A stretch of 64,000 nucleotides of DNA, taken from assembly GCA_963753575.1 (NCBI GenBank), contig CAVWCR010000003.1, positions 4,464,001 through 4,528,000 of the forward strand. Direction: 5' to 3'. Positions 29,590 to 37,564 of this stretch are shown here, piece by piece; positions within the stretch are counted from its first letter, which is position 1; every line of letters begins with the position of its first letter. The notes below the pieces were generated by a model, which saw only the letters and a list, made by a program, of their open reading frames with translations, did no database searches and was not told the DNA's origin. The translations under genes were made by a program, and so were the position numbers. The stretch is from VAZQ01 sp963753575 (GTDB lineage: Bacteria > Pseudomonadota > Alphaproteobacteria > Rhizobiales > Xanthobacteraceae).

Positions 29590-29704
29590 GGCGATTGAAA
29601 CCTGCTGCAATCTGGCACGGCTGCTTCGGGCCTCGGGCCATAGGGCCTGAATCAGCCCACCCTATGACGCCGGCTGCGGCTCGCAAATACCCCAGGCCCC
29701 TGGC

Positions 29705-29824
29705 CATCCCCCAATCGGGGGATGTTTACCAATCCGCAATGTAGCGCGATGGGCCATCGTCTGCCGGTTGTGTAAACCCGCACGGCAGATGAAAGCGTCG
29801 CAGCAGCGCCTGGGGCGGGTTTAC
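29705..29824. promoter_or_regulatory. Palindrome-rich divergent promoter region, cyclase/crp
   Basis: Within the 313-nt divergent gap: a hairpin CATCCCCC-AATC-GGGGGATG at about 29705-29724; a perfect 10-bp inverted repeat GTAAACCCGC (29772-29781) / GCGGGTTTAC (29815-29824); and a shorter CTGCCG/CGGCAG pair (29761-29766, 29783-29788). These could be operators for shared control. No GTGA-N6-TCAC site was seen here. Confidence 0.45.
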
Positions 29825-29902
29825 CCCGTTGTGAAGCGTAAGGATACACCACATCCGGGATGTCATACGGTATGCTGAGCGACACCCCGCGCGAGATCAA
29901 CG

Positions 29903-30586
29903 ATGTCGAAATCACCGCCCGCCCCCCGCAACCTCCTGACCGCGCTCCCGACCGGAATGCTCTCGGGACTGTTCGCCAAAGCCCGTCTCACCACGCTCGC
30001 GGCCGACCAGGTTCTGTTCCTCAGTGGCGACGAGGGCGACGGCTGCTATCGGGTCGATGATGGCCTGCTCAAGGTCAACGTGGTGGCGCCGACCGGCGGC
30101 GAACGTATCCTCGCCGTGCTCGGCCCGGGAGCGATGGTGGGCGAGCTTTCCATGATCAGCGGAGCGCCACGCTCGGCCTCGGTGACCGCGATCCGCGAAT
30201 CCAAGCTGAGCTTCGTCAGCCGGGCCACCTTCGACGCCTTCGCGCGCGACAACCCGGAACTCTACAAGCATGTGATGCAGCTGCTGGCGACCCGCCTGAT
30301 CGACACCAATATGGCGCTGGCCGCGACCACGTTCTTGTCGCTGCAGGGCCGGGTCGCGCGCGCGCTCCTCAGCCTCGCCGATGGCTTCGGCCATGACGTA
30401 GGCGGCGGCCGCATCCTGGTGCGCCAGAAGATCACGCAGAGCGACCTCGCCGCGATGGCGGGCATCGCGCGCGAGAACGTAAGCCGCATCCTCAAGGAAT
30501 GGACGCGCCGTTCGCACGTCTCGCGGCTCGCCGGCTATTATTGTTTGGAGAACAAGGCCGCGCTCCAGCGCGAGGCCGAACTATAG
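29903..30586 (+). CDS. Crp/Fnr-family regulator with intact cAMP-type motif
   Basis: 227-residue regulator. The N-terminal cyclic-nucleotide domain keeps the phosphate-binding cassette GELSMISGAPRSASV (Gly-Glu and the Arg-Ser pair that contact cAMP in E. coli CRP). The C-terminal winged helix has DLAAMAGIARENVSRIL, with Arg, Glu and Arg at the positions that read GTGA half-sites in CRP. No Fnr-type cysteines are seen. ATG 29903 is used. It is divergent from a class III cyclase. Two GTGA-N6-TCAC sites occur in this window (47066, 50091). True ligand and regulon are inference. Confidence 0.85.
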   Translation: MSKSPPAPRNLLTALPTGMLSGLFAKARLTTLAADQVLFLSGDEGDGCYRVDDGLLKVNVVAPTGGERILAVLGPGAMVGELSMISGAPRSASVTAIRESKLSFVSRATFDAFARDNPELYKHVMQLLATRLIDTNMALAATTFLSLQGRVARALLSLADGFGHDVGGGRILVRQKITQSDLAAMAGIARENVSRILKEWTRRSHVSRLAGYYCLENKAALQREAEL

Positions 30587-30605
30587 AACACGGCAACCGC
30601 TAAAT

Positions 30606-30726
30606 TAGCGTCCGGATTCCGAAGTTCGCATCATTCTACGGCAGCCTCGTTTGCGAGCTTCGGAATCGAAGGACACTGGCAACTTTGTCCGAAAACCGGT
30701 TTCCACTCTTCGGAATTAAGCTCTAG
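30606..30726. repeat. Composite element: alpha palindrome fused to gamma repeat
   Basis: 30606-30677 is a diverged alpha module (ATTCCGAAGTTCGCA opposite TGCGAGCTTCGGAAT). It is followed by GGCAACTTTGTCCG, and then by AAAACCGGTTTCCACTCTT and a terminal CTAG at 30723-30726. The second part matches the gamma repeat at 16619-16734, not the beta palindrome, so this copy is a hybrid. The CTAG supplies the stop codon of oxyR. Confidence 0.65.
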
Positions 30727-31652
30727 GCCTTGGCGCGCCGCCGTTTAGCGGGCCTTGCGGGATCCATGCCGAGCGTCTCGGTCACGAGTTGACCGAGCGC
30801 AATGAAGTCGGCCTTGCGCGGTGACGTCTGACGCCAGGCGAGACCGATGGTGCGGCCGGGTTGCGGAGGTGCCAATCGCAGGAGCTTGATCCGCTCGTTG
30901 CGCACTTCGACATCGACCGCAACCTGCGGCACCAGCGTCACGCCATAGCCGTTAGCGACCATCTGCATGACGGTCGCAAGACTCGTCGCGCCGAGCCCCA
31001 TTACGCCGCGATGCATCGCGTTCCCACAATACGCGAGCGCCTGGTCGCGCAGGCAATGGCCCTCCTCGAGCAGGATCAGGCGCTCCTGATCGATATGGTC
31101 GGCGCTCACGAGCGCATCCTCCGGTCGCGGATCGTCGGCCGGCACCGCGAGCAGGAATGGATCGTCGAACAGGGGCATGGCCTCGAATTCGGGTTCCGCG
31201 AGCGGCAGGGCGAGCATCACGACATCGAGCGCACCATTCGAAAGCTCGTCGAGCAGAACCTTGGTCTGAGTTTCGCGCAGTTCAACCTGCAGATCCGGGC
31301 AGCGCCGCTGCAGCGCCGGCAGGATCCGCGGCAGCAGGTAAGGCGCAATGGTGGGGATCACGCCCAGCCGCAGTCGCCCCGTAAGCGGCCGCCCGTGGTG
31401 GCGGGCAAACTCAACGAGGTCGCGGGTTTCGGCCAGCATGCGGCCGCCGCGCCGGGCCACTTCGACGCCGATGTCGGTCAGGACGACGTCGCCCGGCCGG
31501 CGCTCCACCAATTCGATCCCGAGGAATTTTTCCAGCTCGCGGATCTGCATGGACAGCGCCGGCTGAGTGACCGAACAGGCTTCGGCCGCCTTGCCGAAAT
31601 GCCGGTGCTCGGCGAGCGCGACAAGATATCGAAGCTGCCTCAAGGTGACCAT
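30723..31652 (-). CDS. oxyR: Hydrogen peroxide-sensing regulator OxyR
   Basis: LysR-type activator of peroxide defence. The N-terminal HTH is LRQLRYLVALAEHRHFGKAA, typical of OxyR. The redox pair is visible in LEEGHCLRDQALAYC, with the two cysteines nine positions apart as Cys199/Cys208 of E. coli. It has 309 residues, a normal length. It is divergent from katG, separated by a catalase relic. A perfect 7-bp palindrome (31656-31672) lies 4 nt upstream of the start, suiting autoregulation. The C-terminal end is a basic tail (RPAKRRRAKA), and the stop TAG lies in a repeat border. Confidence 0.92.
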   Translation of the reverse strand: MVTLRQLRYLVALAEHRHFGKAAEACSVTQPALSMQIRELEKFLGIELVERRPGDVVLTDIGVEVARRGGRMLAETRDLVEFARHHGRPLTGRLRLGVIPTIAPYLLPRILPALQRRCPDLQVELRETQTKVLLDELSNGALDVVMLALPLAEPEFEAMPLFDDPFLLAVPADDPRPEDALVSADHIDQERLILLEEGHCLRDQALAYCGNAMHRGVMGLGATSLATVMQMVANGYGVTLVPQVAVDVEVRNERIKLLRLAPPQPGRTIGLAWRQTSPRKADFIALGQLVTETLGMDPARPAKRRRAKA

Positions 31653-31655
31653 AGT

Positions 31656-31672
31656 GATAAGATATTCTTATC
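31656..31672. promoter_or_regulatory. Palindrome in the oxyR upstream region
   Basis: GATAAGA-TAT-TCTTATC, perfect 7-bp arms, directly before the oxyR start codon. Its AT-rich dyad and position fit an OxyR/LysR-type operator that controls oxyR and the genes on the other side. Binding is not demonstrated. Confidence 0.5.
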
Positions 31673-31769
31673 GATACCCTTAGGCAATACGATTGGACCT
31701 TATCTGACCAAGCGCCTACGCTTCATTTGGCGGCGCGCTGAGACGCCGGGCCACAAAAAGGAGGAACAG

Positions 31770-31990
31770 ATGGCAGGAGAACCGACCCTCACGACGTCTG
31801 GTGGTAAACTCGTCAGCGACAATCAGAATTTTATGACGGCCGGACCGGCGCTGCTGCTGCCAGACGCCGGGGTCTGAGGCGTCAACGGTGAGTTCGTCAT
31901 CACCGCCAACATCTCGACATAGATCAAGGCGAAGGCGCTGCAGAAGGGCGACAAAACGCCGGCGATCAACCGCCTCTCGACGACGGCAAC
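31770..31990 (+). pseudogene. Relic of a monofunctional catalase gene (N-terminal part)
   Basis: An AGGAGG site precedes an ATG at 31770. The frame reads LTTSGGKLVSDNQNFMTAGP, close to the conserved catalase N-terminus (DNQN..TAGP), and then hits TGA near 31875. The same frame continues with GEFVITANIST, a TAG, and KAKALQKGDKTPAINRLSTT, matching the catalase segment usually GTFTVTHDITKYTKAK...KKTP..RFSTVAG. About 30 residues between the two segments, and everything after, are missing. It sits between oxyR and katG, facing katG. Confidence 0.75.
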
Positions 31991-32062
31991 AACCCCCCGA
32001 ATTCAGGGTAGTTCCACACGGAACAACGTGAAAAAAATTACCGAACACAAACGGAGAAGAAC

Positions 32063-34246
32063 ATGGACGCAAAGACTGACGAAAGCGCGGGCAAGTGCCC
32101 GGTCATGCACACGACTGCCAGATCCAATCGTGACTGGTGGCCAAGCCAGCTGGACCTTCAGATTCTCCACCAGAACTCCGCCCTGTCCAATCCGATGGGC
32201 GAGGCGTTCGACTACGCCAAGGAATTCAAGAGCCTCGACCTCAATGCCGTGGTCAAGGACCTGCATGCCTTGATGACGGACTCGCAGGAGTGGTGGCCGG
32301 CCGACTTTGGCCACTACGGCGGGTTGATGATCCGTATGGCGTGGCACCTCGCAGGCACGTATCGCATCGGCGACGGCCGCGGCGGCGCCGGCGCTGGCCA
32401 ACAGCGCTTCGCGCCGCTCAACAGTTGGCCGGACAACGCCAATCTCGACAAGGCGCGCCGGCTCTTGTGGCCGATCAAGCAGAAATACGGCCGGAAGATC
32501 TCCTGGTCCGACCTGATGATCCTTGCCGGCAACGTCGCCCTCGACTCGATGGGCTTCAAGACCTTCGGTTTCGGCGGCGGGCGCGCGGATGTTTGGGAGC
32601 CCGCCGAGGACATCTACTGGGGGTCCGAAGCCAAGTGGCTGGCGGACGAGCGCTACAGCGGCGACCGTGATCTGCAGAATCCGCTCGCTGCCGTGCAGAT
32701 GGGTCTCATCTACGTCAATCCGGAAGGGCCGAACGGCAATCCGGATCCGGTCGCTGCGGCGCGCGATATCCGCGAGACGTTCGCGCGCATGGCGATGAAC
32801 GACGAGGAGACCGTCGCGCTGATCGCCGGCGGACACACCTTCGGCAAAGCTCACGGGGCTGGCGAAGCGACACTGGTGGGCCCGGAGCCCGAAGCGGCCC
32901 CAATCGAGGCGCAGGGCTTGGGCTGGGCCAGCAAATACGGCTCCGGCAAAGGCAGCGACGCGATCACCGGCGGCCCGGAAGTCACCTGGACGCAGACGCC
33001 GACGAAATGGAGCAACCACTTCTTCGAGAACCTGTTCAATAACGAATGGGAACTGACCAAGAGCCCGGCCGGTGCGCAGCAGTGGAAGGCGAAAGGCGGC
33101 GCCGCCACGATCCCGGACGCCTTCGACAAGTCGAAGAAGCATGCACCGACCATGCTGACGACGGACCTCTCGCTGCGGCTCGACCCTGCCTACGAAAAGA
33201 TCTCGCGGCGCTTCTACGAGCATCCGGATCAGTTCGCAGACGCGTTTGCCCGGGCGTGGTACAAGCTCACGCACCGCGACATGGGCCCGATCGCGCGCTA
33301 TCTCGGCCCGCTCGTTCCGAAGGAGACCCTGATTTGGCAGGACCCGATCCCCGCGGTGAATCATCCGCTGATCGGGGAGCAGGACATTGCGGCTCTGAAG
33401 GCGAAGATCCTTGCGTCTGGCCTCACCGTTTCCCAGCTGGTCTCGACGGCTTGGGCGTCGGCCTCGACGTTCCGCGGCTCCGACAAGCGCGGTGGCGCGA
33501 ACGGCGCGCGCATTCGCCTTGCACCGCAGAAGGACTGGGAGGCGAACCAGCCGGCTCAACTGGCGACGGTCCTTCAGAAGCTCGAAGCGATCCAGAAGGA
33601 GTTCAACGCTTCGCAGTCCGGCGGAAAGAAAGTCTCGCTCGCCGACCTGATCGTTATCGGCGGCGGCGCGGCAATCGAGAAAGCCGCGAAGGACGCCGGG
33701 CACGATGTGAAAGTCCCCTTCACGCCCGGGCGCACGGACGCCTCGCAGGAGCAGACGGACGTCGACTCCTTCGCCCCGCTCCAACCGGTCGCCGACGGCT
33801 TCCGCAACTACTACCTCAGCAAGCACATCATGTCGCCCGAGGAGGCCTTGGTCGACAAGGCGCAATTGCTGACGCTGACGGCGCCTGAGATGACGGTCCT
33901 CGTCGGCGGCCTGCGCGTGCTCGGCGCCAATGCCGGGAAGTCTGCGCACGGCGTCTTCACCAAGCGGCCCGAGACGCTGACGAACGACTTCTTCGTCAAT
34001 CTGCTCGACATGGGCACGCAATGGCAGGCGTCTGCTGGGGCCGACGGCGTGTACGAAGGGCGCGACCGCAAGACGAACGGGGCCAAGTGGACCGGCACCC
34101 GTGTCGACCTGATCTTCGGTTCGCACTCGCAGCTGCGGGCGCTTGCGGAAGTCTATGCCTGCGCGGACTCGAAGGAGAAATTTGTAAAAGACTTCGTGGC
34201 TGCCTGGAACAAGGTGATGAACCTCGATCGCTTCGACCTCGCCTGA
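32063..34246 (+). CDS. katG: Catalase-peroxidase KatG
   Basis: Bifunctional haem catalase-peroxidase that removes hydrogen peroxide. Two duplicated peroxidase domains; the active one shows MIRMAWHLAGTYRIGDGRGG (distal Arg/Trp/His), the Tyr-containing GLIYVNPEGPNGNPDP, and proximal LIAGGHTFGKAHG. It has 727 residues, full length. ATG 32063 follows a GGAGAAG site. Divergent oxyR implies peroxide induction. It lies directly downstream of the catalase relic, so katG may now provide the activity the lost catalase once did here; other catalases outside the window are not excluded. Confidence 0.96.
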   Translation: MDAKTDESAGKCPVMHTTARSNRDWWPSQLDLQILHQNSALSNPMGEAFDYAKEFKSLDLNAVVKDLHALMTDSQEWWPADFGHYGGLMIRMAWHLAGTYRIGDGRGGAGAGQQRFAPLNSWPDNANLDKARRLLWPIKQKYGRKISWSDLMILAGNVALDSMGFKTFGFGGGRADVWEPAEDIYWGSEAKWLADERYSGDRDLQNPLAAVQMGLIYVNPEGPNGNPDPVAAARDIRETFARMAMNDEETVALIAGGHTFGKAHGAGEATLVGPEPEAAPIEAQGLGWASKYGSGKGSDAITGGPEVTWTQTPTKWSNHFFENLFNNEWELTKSPAGAQQWKAKGGAATIPDAFDKSKKHAPTMLTTDLSLRLDPAYEKISRRFYEHPDQFADAFARAWYKLTHRDMGPIARYLGPLVPKETLIWQDPIPAVNHPLIGEQDIAALKAKILASGLTVSQLVSTAWASASTFRGSDKRGGANGARIRLAPQKDWEANQPAQLATVLQKLEAIQKEFNASQSGGKKVSLADLIVIGGGAAIEKAAKDAGHDVKVPFTPGRTDASQEQTDVDSFAPLQPVADGFRNYYLSKHIMSPEEALVDKAQLLTLTAPEMTVLVGGLRVLGANAGKSAHGVFTKRPETLTNDFFVNLLDMGTQWQASAGADGVYEGRDRKTNGAKWTGTRVDLIFGSHSQLRALAEVYACADSKEKFVKDFVAAWNKVMNLDRFDLA

Positions 34247-34325
34247 CCTCTGCGGAAAGCTTTCGAGGGTTTCTGAAGGGGCGCTGACTTTGGAAGGGGC
34301 GCTGACTTGGCCCCATTAACCGGCT

Positions 34326-34350
34326 CGGCCGGGGCGCATGGCCCCGGCCG
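34326..34350. terminator. Strong GC hairpin between katG and the fabI strand
   Basis: Arms CGGCCGGGGC (34326-34335) and GCCCCGGCCG (34341-34350), 5-nt loop, followed by TTTC. It is placed to end katG and possibly the convergent fabI transcript. Just upstream, GAAGGGGCGCTGACTT is duplicated in tandem (about 34276-34309). Confidence 0.65.
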
Positions 34351-34374
34351 TTTCATTGAAGGACTGCCGCCGCC

Positions 34375-34476
34375 TCATCCCCATCGCCAATTGATCCATA
34401 TCGCGGCGAGCAGAGCGAGCGCGATCAGCCCGGTCCCGATTCTCAGCCACGACTTCCGGATCCAGATGTCGCGCAT
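34375..34476 (-). CDS. Possible 33-residue membrane protein after fabI
   Basis: Starting 6 nt after the fabI stop, an ATG at 34476 opens a 33-codon frame ending at 34375. The product has a basic N-terminus (MRDIWIRKSWLRIG) and one hydrophobic helix (LIALALLAAIWIN), i.e. a single-pass small membrane protein. The start lacks a strong ribosome site, but coupling to fabI could serve. No homologue is known to me; real coding status depends on conservation. Confidence 0.35.
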   Translation of the reverse strand: MRDIWIRKSWLRIGTGLIALALLAAIWINWRWG

Positions 34477-34482
34477 GACGCT

Positions 34483-35322
34483 CTATTGCGCCGCATCCTT
34501 GGCGGTCGGTTCGCCATTGGCGTCATCGCCGTTTCTGAGCGCGCTGGGCTGCGGCATGGTGATGATGTTGTAGCCGGAATCGACAAACTCGATGTTGCCA
34601 GTGACACCGGTCGACAGGTCGGACAGCAGATAGACGGCCGCGCCGCCGATCTCGTCCAGCGTCACGCCGCGCCGCAGTGGCGAATGCCGTTGCTGAAAGG
34701 CGAACATCTGCCGCGCTTCTCCGATGCCGGCGCCCGCGAGCGTGCGGATCGGCCCGGCCGAGATGGCATTGACGCGGATCGCCGATGGCCCGAAGTCGAC
34801 CGCGAGATAGCGCACCGAGGCTTCCAGCGCGGCCTTCGCAACCCCCATAACGTTGTAGTTCGGCATGGCGCGCTGGCCACCGTTGTAGGTGAGCGTCACC
34901 ATGGCGCCGCCCGCAGGCATCAGCGCCGCGGCGCGCTTGGCGACCTCGGTGAAGGAGAAGCAGGAGATCACCATCGTGCGGATGAAGTTCTCGCGCGTGG
35001 TGTCGGCATAGCGGCCCTTGAGCTCGTTCTTGTCGGAGAACGCGACCGCATGGACCAGGAAGTCGAGCGAGCCCCACTTCTCGGCCAGCGTGGAGAACAC
35101 CGCATCCACCGTATCGATCTGCTCGACGTCACACGGCAGCACGAGCGAGGACCCGACCGACTCGGCCAGCGGCTTCACACGACGGCCGAGCGCGTCACCC
35201 TGATAAGTAAATGCCAGCGCCGCCCCGTGCTCGGCAAGCATGCGAGCAATACCCCAGGCGATCGAGTGGTCGTTCGCGACCCCCATCACCAGCCCGCGCT
35301 TGCCCTGCATTACCCCCGGCAT
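34483..35322 (-). CDS. fabI: Enoyl-[acyl-carrier-protein] reductase (NADH)
   Basis: Last step of the type II fatty-acid elongation cycle. Short-chain dehydrogenase fold: cofactor segment GKRGLVMGVANDHSIAWGIA, catalytic Tyr/Lys region NYNVMGVAKAALEASVRYL, and FabI-typical ISAGPIRTLAGAGI. It has 279 residues. ATG 35322 is used; an inner ATG four codons later is equally possible. It is third in the fabA-fabB-fabI series, 86 nt after fabB. A short tail rich in Asp/Lys/Gln ends the protein. Confidence 0.94.
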   Translation of the reverse strand: MPGVMQGKRGLVMGVANDHSIAWGIARMLAEHGAALAFTYQGDALGRRVKPLAESVGSSLVLPCDVEQIDTVDAVFSTLAEKWGSLDFLVHAVAFSDKNELKGRYADTTRENFIRTMVISCFSFTEVAKRAAALMPAGGAMVTLTYNGGQRAMPNYNVMGVAKAALEASVRYLAVDFGPSAIRVNAISAGPIRTLAGAGIGEARQMFAFQQRHSPLRRGVTLDEIGGAAVYLLSDLSTGVTGNIEFVDSGYNIITMPQPSALRNGDDANGEPTAKDAAQ

Positions 35323-35408
35323 ATGGTCACCCGTTTACAGATCGTGTTTTATCGTCCCAGCCTGCTGTGCCGGGCACCGACCGCTCGCTCCTGCCCCTCA
35401 TCGCGCGC

Positions 35409-36626
35409 TCACGCATCGAGCCGCTTGAACACGACCGACGCATTGGTGCCGCCAAACCCGAACGAGTTCGACAACACGCAGCCGAGCGTGACGCCGTCGC
35501 GCCGCTCGCGCGCGATCGGCATGTCCGCGAAAGCCGGATCGAGATTCTCGATGTTGGCGCTCTCGCAAATGAAGCCATTGTTCATCATCAGGAGCGAGTA
35601 GATCGCCTCCTGGGCGCCGGCGGCGCCGAGCGAATGACCGGTGAGCGATTTGGTCGCCGAGATCGGCGGGCACTTGTCGCCGAACACCTCGCGGATCGCC
35701 TCGATCTCCTTGATGTCGCCGATCGGCGTCGAGGTGGCGTGCGGATTGATGTAATCGATCGGCACCTGCACGTCCTTGAGCGCCATGCGCATGCAGCGCG
35801 CCGCGCCCTCGCCTGAAGGGGCCACCATGTCATGCCCGTCCGAGGTCGCGCCATAGCCGACGATCTCTGCGTAGATGCGGGCGCCGCGCGCCTTGGCGTG
35901 TTCGAGCTCTTCGAGCACCAGCACGCCGGCGCCACCCGCGATCACAAAGCCGTCGCGATCGACGTCATAGGCGCGCGACGCTTTGTCGGGCGTCTGGTTG
36001 AATTTCGACGACATCGCTCCCATGGCATCGAACAGAACGGACAGCGTCCAATCGAGCTCCTCGCAGCCGCCCGCGAAGATCAGATCCTGCTTGCCCATCT
36101 GGATCGTCTCCATCGCATTGCCGATGCAATGGTTGGAGGTGGCGCAGGCCGACGAGATCGAATAGTTGACGCCTTTGATCTTGAACCAGGTGGCGAGCGT
36201 CGCGGAGGCGGTCGAGCTCATGGCCTTCGGCACCGCGAACGGCCCCACGCGCTTGGGTCCCTTGCTGCGCGCGATGTCGGCAGATTCGACGATAGAGCGG
36301 GTCGACGGCCCGCCCGACCCCATGATGATGCCCGTCATTTCGTGAGAAATGTCGCCCTCACCGAGCCCGGCGTCGCGGATCGCCTGCTCCATGGCAACGT
36401 GATTCCAAGCGGTACCGCCGCCGTGGAAACGCATGGCGCGCCGATCGACGACCTCCTGGGCATCGAGCGTGGGCGCGCCGTGCACCTGGCAGCGGAAACC
36501 GAGCTCGGCGTATTTGTCGGCACGCACGACGCCCGACTTCGCCTCGCGCAAGCTCGCCAGAACTTCCTGGGTATTGTTCCCAATGGATGAGACGATGCCC
36601 ATCCCGGTGACGACGACCCGTCTCAT
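35409..36626 (-). CDS. fabB: Beta-ketoacyl-ACP synthase I
   Basis: Condensing enzyme needed for unsaturated fatty-acid synthesis together with FabA. The Cys-His-His triad is visible in SISSACATSNHC (Cys), NPHATSTPIGD (His) and SLTGHSLGAAGAQE (His), plus the C-terminal NSFGFGGTNAS. It has 405 residues, the family length. Gene order fabA-fabB-fabI beside irr is a conserved Rhizobiales block. Only 33 nt separate it from fabA. Confidence 0.95.
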   Translation of the reverse strand: MRRVVVTGMGIVSSIGNNTQEVLASLREAKSGVVRADKYAELGFRCQVHGAPTLDAQEVVDRRAMRFHGGGTAWNHVAMEQAIRDAGLGEGDISHEMTGIIMGSGGPSTRSIVESADIARSKGPKRVGPFAVPKAMSSTASATLATWFKIKGVNYSISSACATSNHCIGNAMETIQMGKQDLIFAGGCEELDWTLSVLFDAMGAMSSKFNQTPDKASRAYDVDRDGFVIAGGAGVLVLEELEHAKARGARIYAEIVGYGATSDGHDMVAPSGEGAARCMRMALKDVQVPIDYINPHATSTPIGDIKEIEAIREVFGDKCPPISATKSLTGHSLGAAGAQEAIYSLLMMNNGFICESANIENLDPAFADMPIARERRDGVTLGCVLSNSFGFGGTNASVVFKRLDA

Positions 36627-36659
36627 CCCCGCCTCATCCGATCAAAGAACGGCGCGCCG

Positions 36660-37190
36660 TCAGGCCACGCTTGGCTGCATCGCTTCTTCGTTGCGGAACA
36701 GGCCGACCTTGAGGTCGATCGCCCGATAGATGATCGACCCATCGGCCTTGAGCCAACCATCGGCGATACCAAGGACAAGCTTGGAGCGCACCACGCGTTT
36801 GATATCGATGCCGTAGATGACTTCCTTGACGTTGGGCAGAACCTGTCCGGAGAACTTGATCTCGCCAATGCCAAGCGCGCGCCCTTTGCCAGGCGAACCA
36901 AGCCAGCCTAGGAAAAATCCGAGCATCTGCCAGAGTGCATCGATACCGAGACAGCCGGGCATGACCGGATCGCCCTTGAAGTGGCAGGGGAAGAACCAAA
37001 GATCGGGCTTGAGGTCGAGCACGGCCCGCACCAAGCCCTTGCCGTATTCGCCGCCCTTTTCGGCGATCTCGGAAATCCGGTCGAACATCAACATGGGCGG
37101 CAATGGCAGCTGCGGGCCCTCGCCAAACAGCTCGCCGCGACCGCAAGCCAACAGGTCTTCGTAGTTGAAGCTAGTGCGCCGATTCTCCAT
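36660..37190 (-). CDS. fabA: 3-hydroxydecanoyl-ACP dehydratase/isomerase
   Basis: Dehydrates 3-hydroxyacyl-ACP and isomerises trans-2- to cis-3-decenoyl-ACP, the branch point to unsaturated fatty acids. The active-site stretch is CHFKGDPVMPGCLGIDALWQ, with the catalytic His and Asp. It has 176 residues, a normal length. It is the first gene of the minus-strand fab series and divergent from irr across 374 nt. The pairing suggests iron/haem status and membrane-lipid synthesis may share control. Confidence 0.95.
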   Translation of the reverse strand: MENRRTSFNYEDLLACGRGELFGEGPQLPLPPMLMFDRISEIAEKGGEYGKGLVRAVLDLKPDLWFFPCHFKGDPVMPGCLGIDALWQMLGFFLGWLGSPGKGRALGIGEIKFSGQVLPNVKEVIYGIDIKRVVRSKLVLGIADGWLKADGSIIYRAIDLKVGLFRNEEAMQPSVA

Positions 37191-37564
37191 CGAAATCCCA
37201 TCGTTGGCACCAGGCCTCGCCCGGCCTCTGGCGCAGCACTCCTAACATAGCCGAGCCGGTCGACAAAACCAGCTTATCCCCCGCCAATACCGCCTCTGTG
37301 CCGACCTCGGAAGCAAGCGAGAGCGAGGACCGCAAGCCCGACTGCGGCACCAATTGATACCCAGGGAGTGCCGGCAACATTCTGATTCGATGCCTGTTTT
37401 AGGCCCTGGCGCGACGGCCCAAACGGGCCGGGGCGAAGCCCAATTTGGAATTGCCACAACGTAATTGCGAAGCAGTTGCATCTTTGGAGAAACATGTTAC
37501 AAATGCAACAATTCAACGGGCTAGAAGTACGGCCGTGAAGGGCCATGCTCTTGAGGTGTGTGTC
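37191..37564. promoter_or_regulatory. fabA/irr divergent intergenic region
   Basis: A 374-nt region without a credible gene. Near the irr side it becomes AT-richer and holds an inverted repeat GTTGCAT (37475-37481) / ATGCAAC (37503-37509) around AACATGTTAC. This is a candidate operator for irr autoregulation or fabA control. A classical iron-control element was not recognised with confidence. Confidence 0.35.

Noticed and set aside
30861..31877. 338-codon plus-strand frame across oxyR into the catalase relic
   Set aside because: The first part is antisense to oxyR; only the last codons coincide with the catalase relic, by frame accident.
37242..37546. Short minus-strand frames in the fabA/irr gap
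   Set aside because: Overlapping, low-complexity, no start signals; the region looks regulatory.
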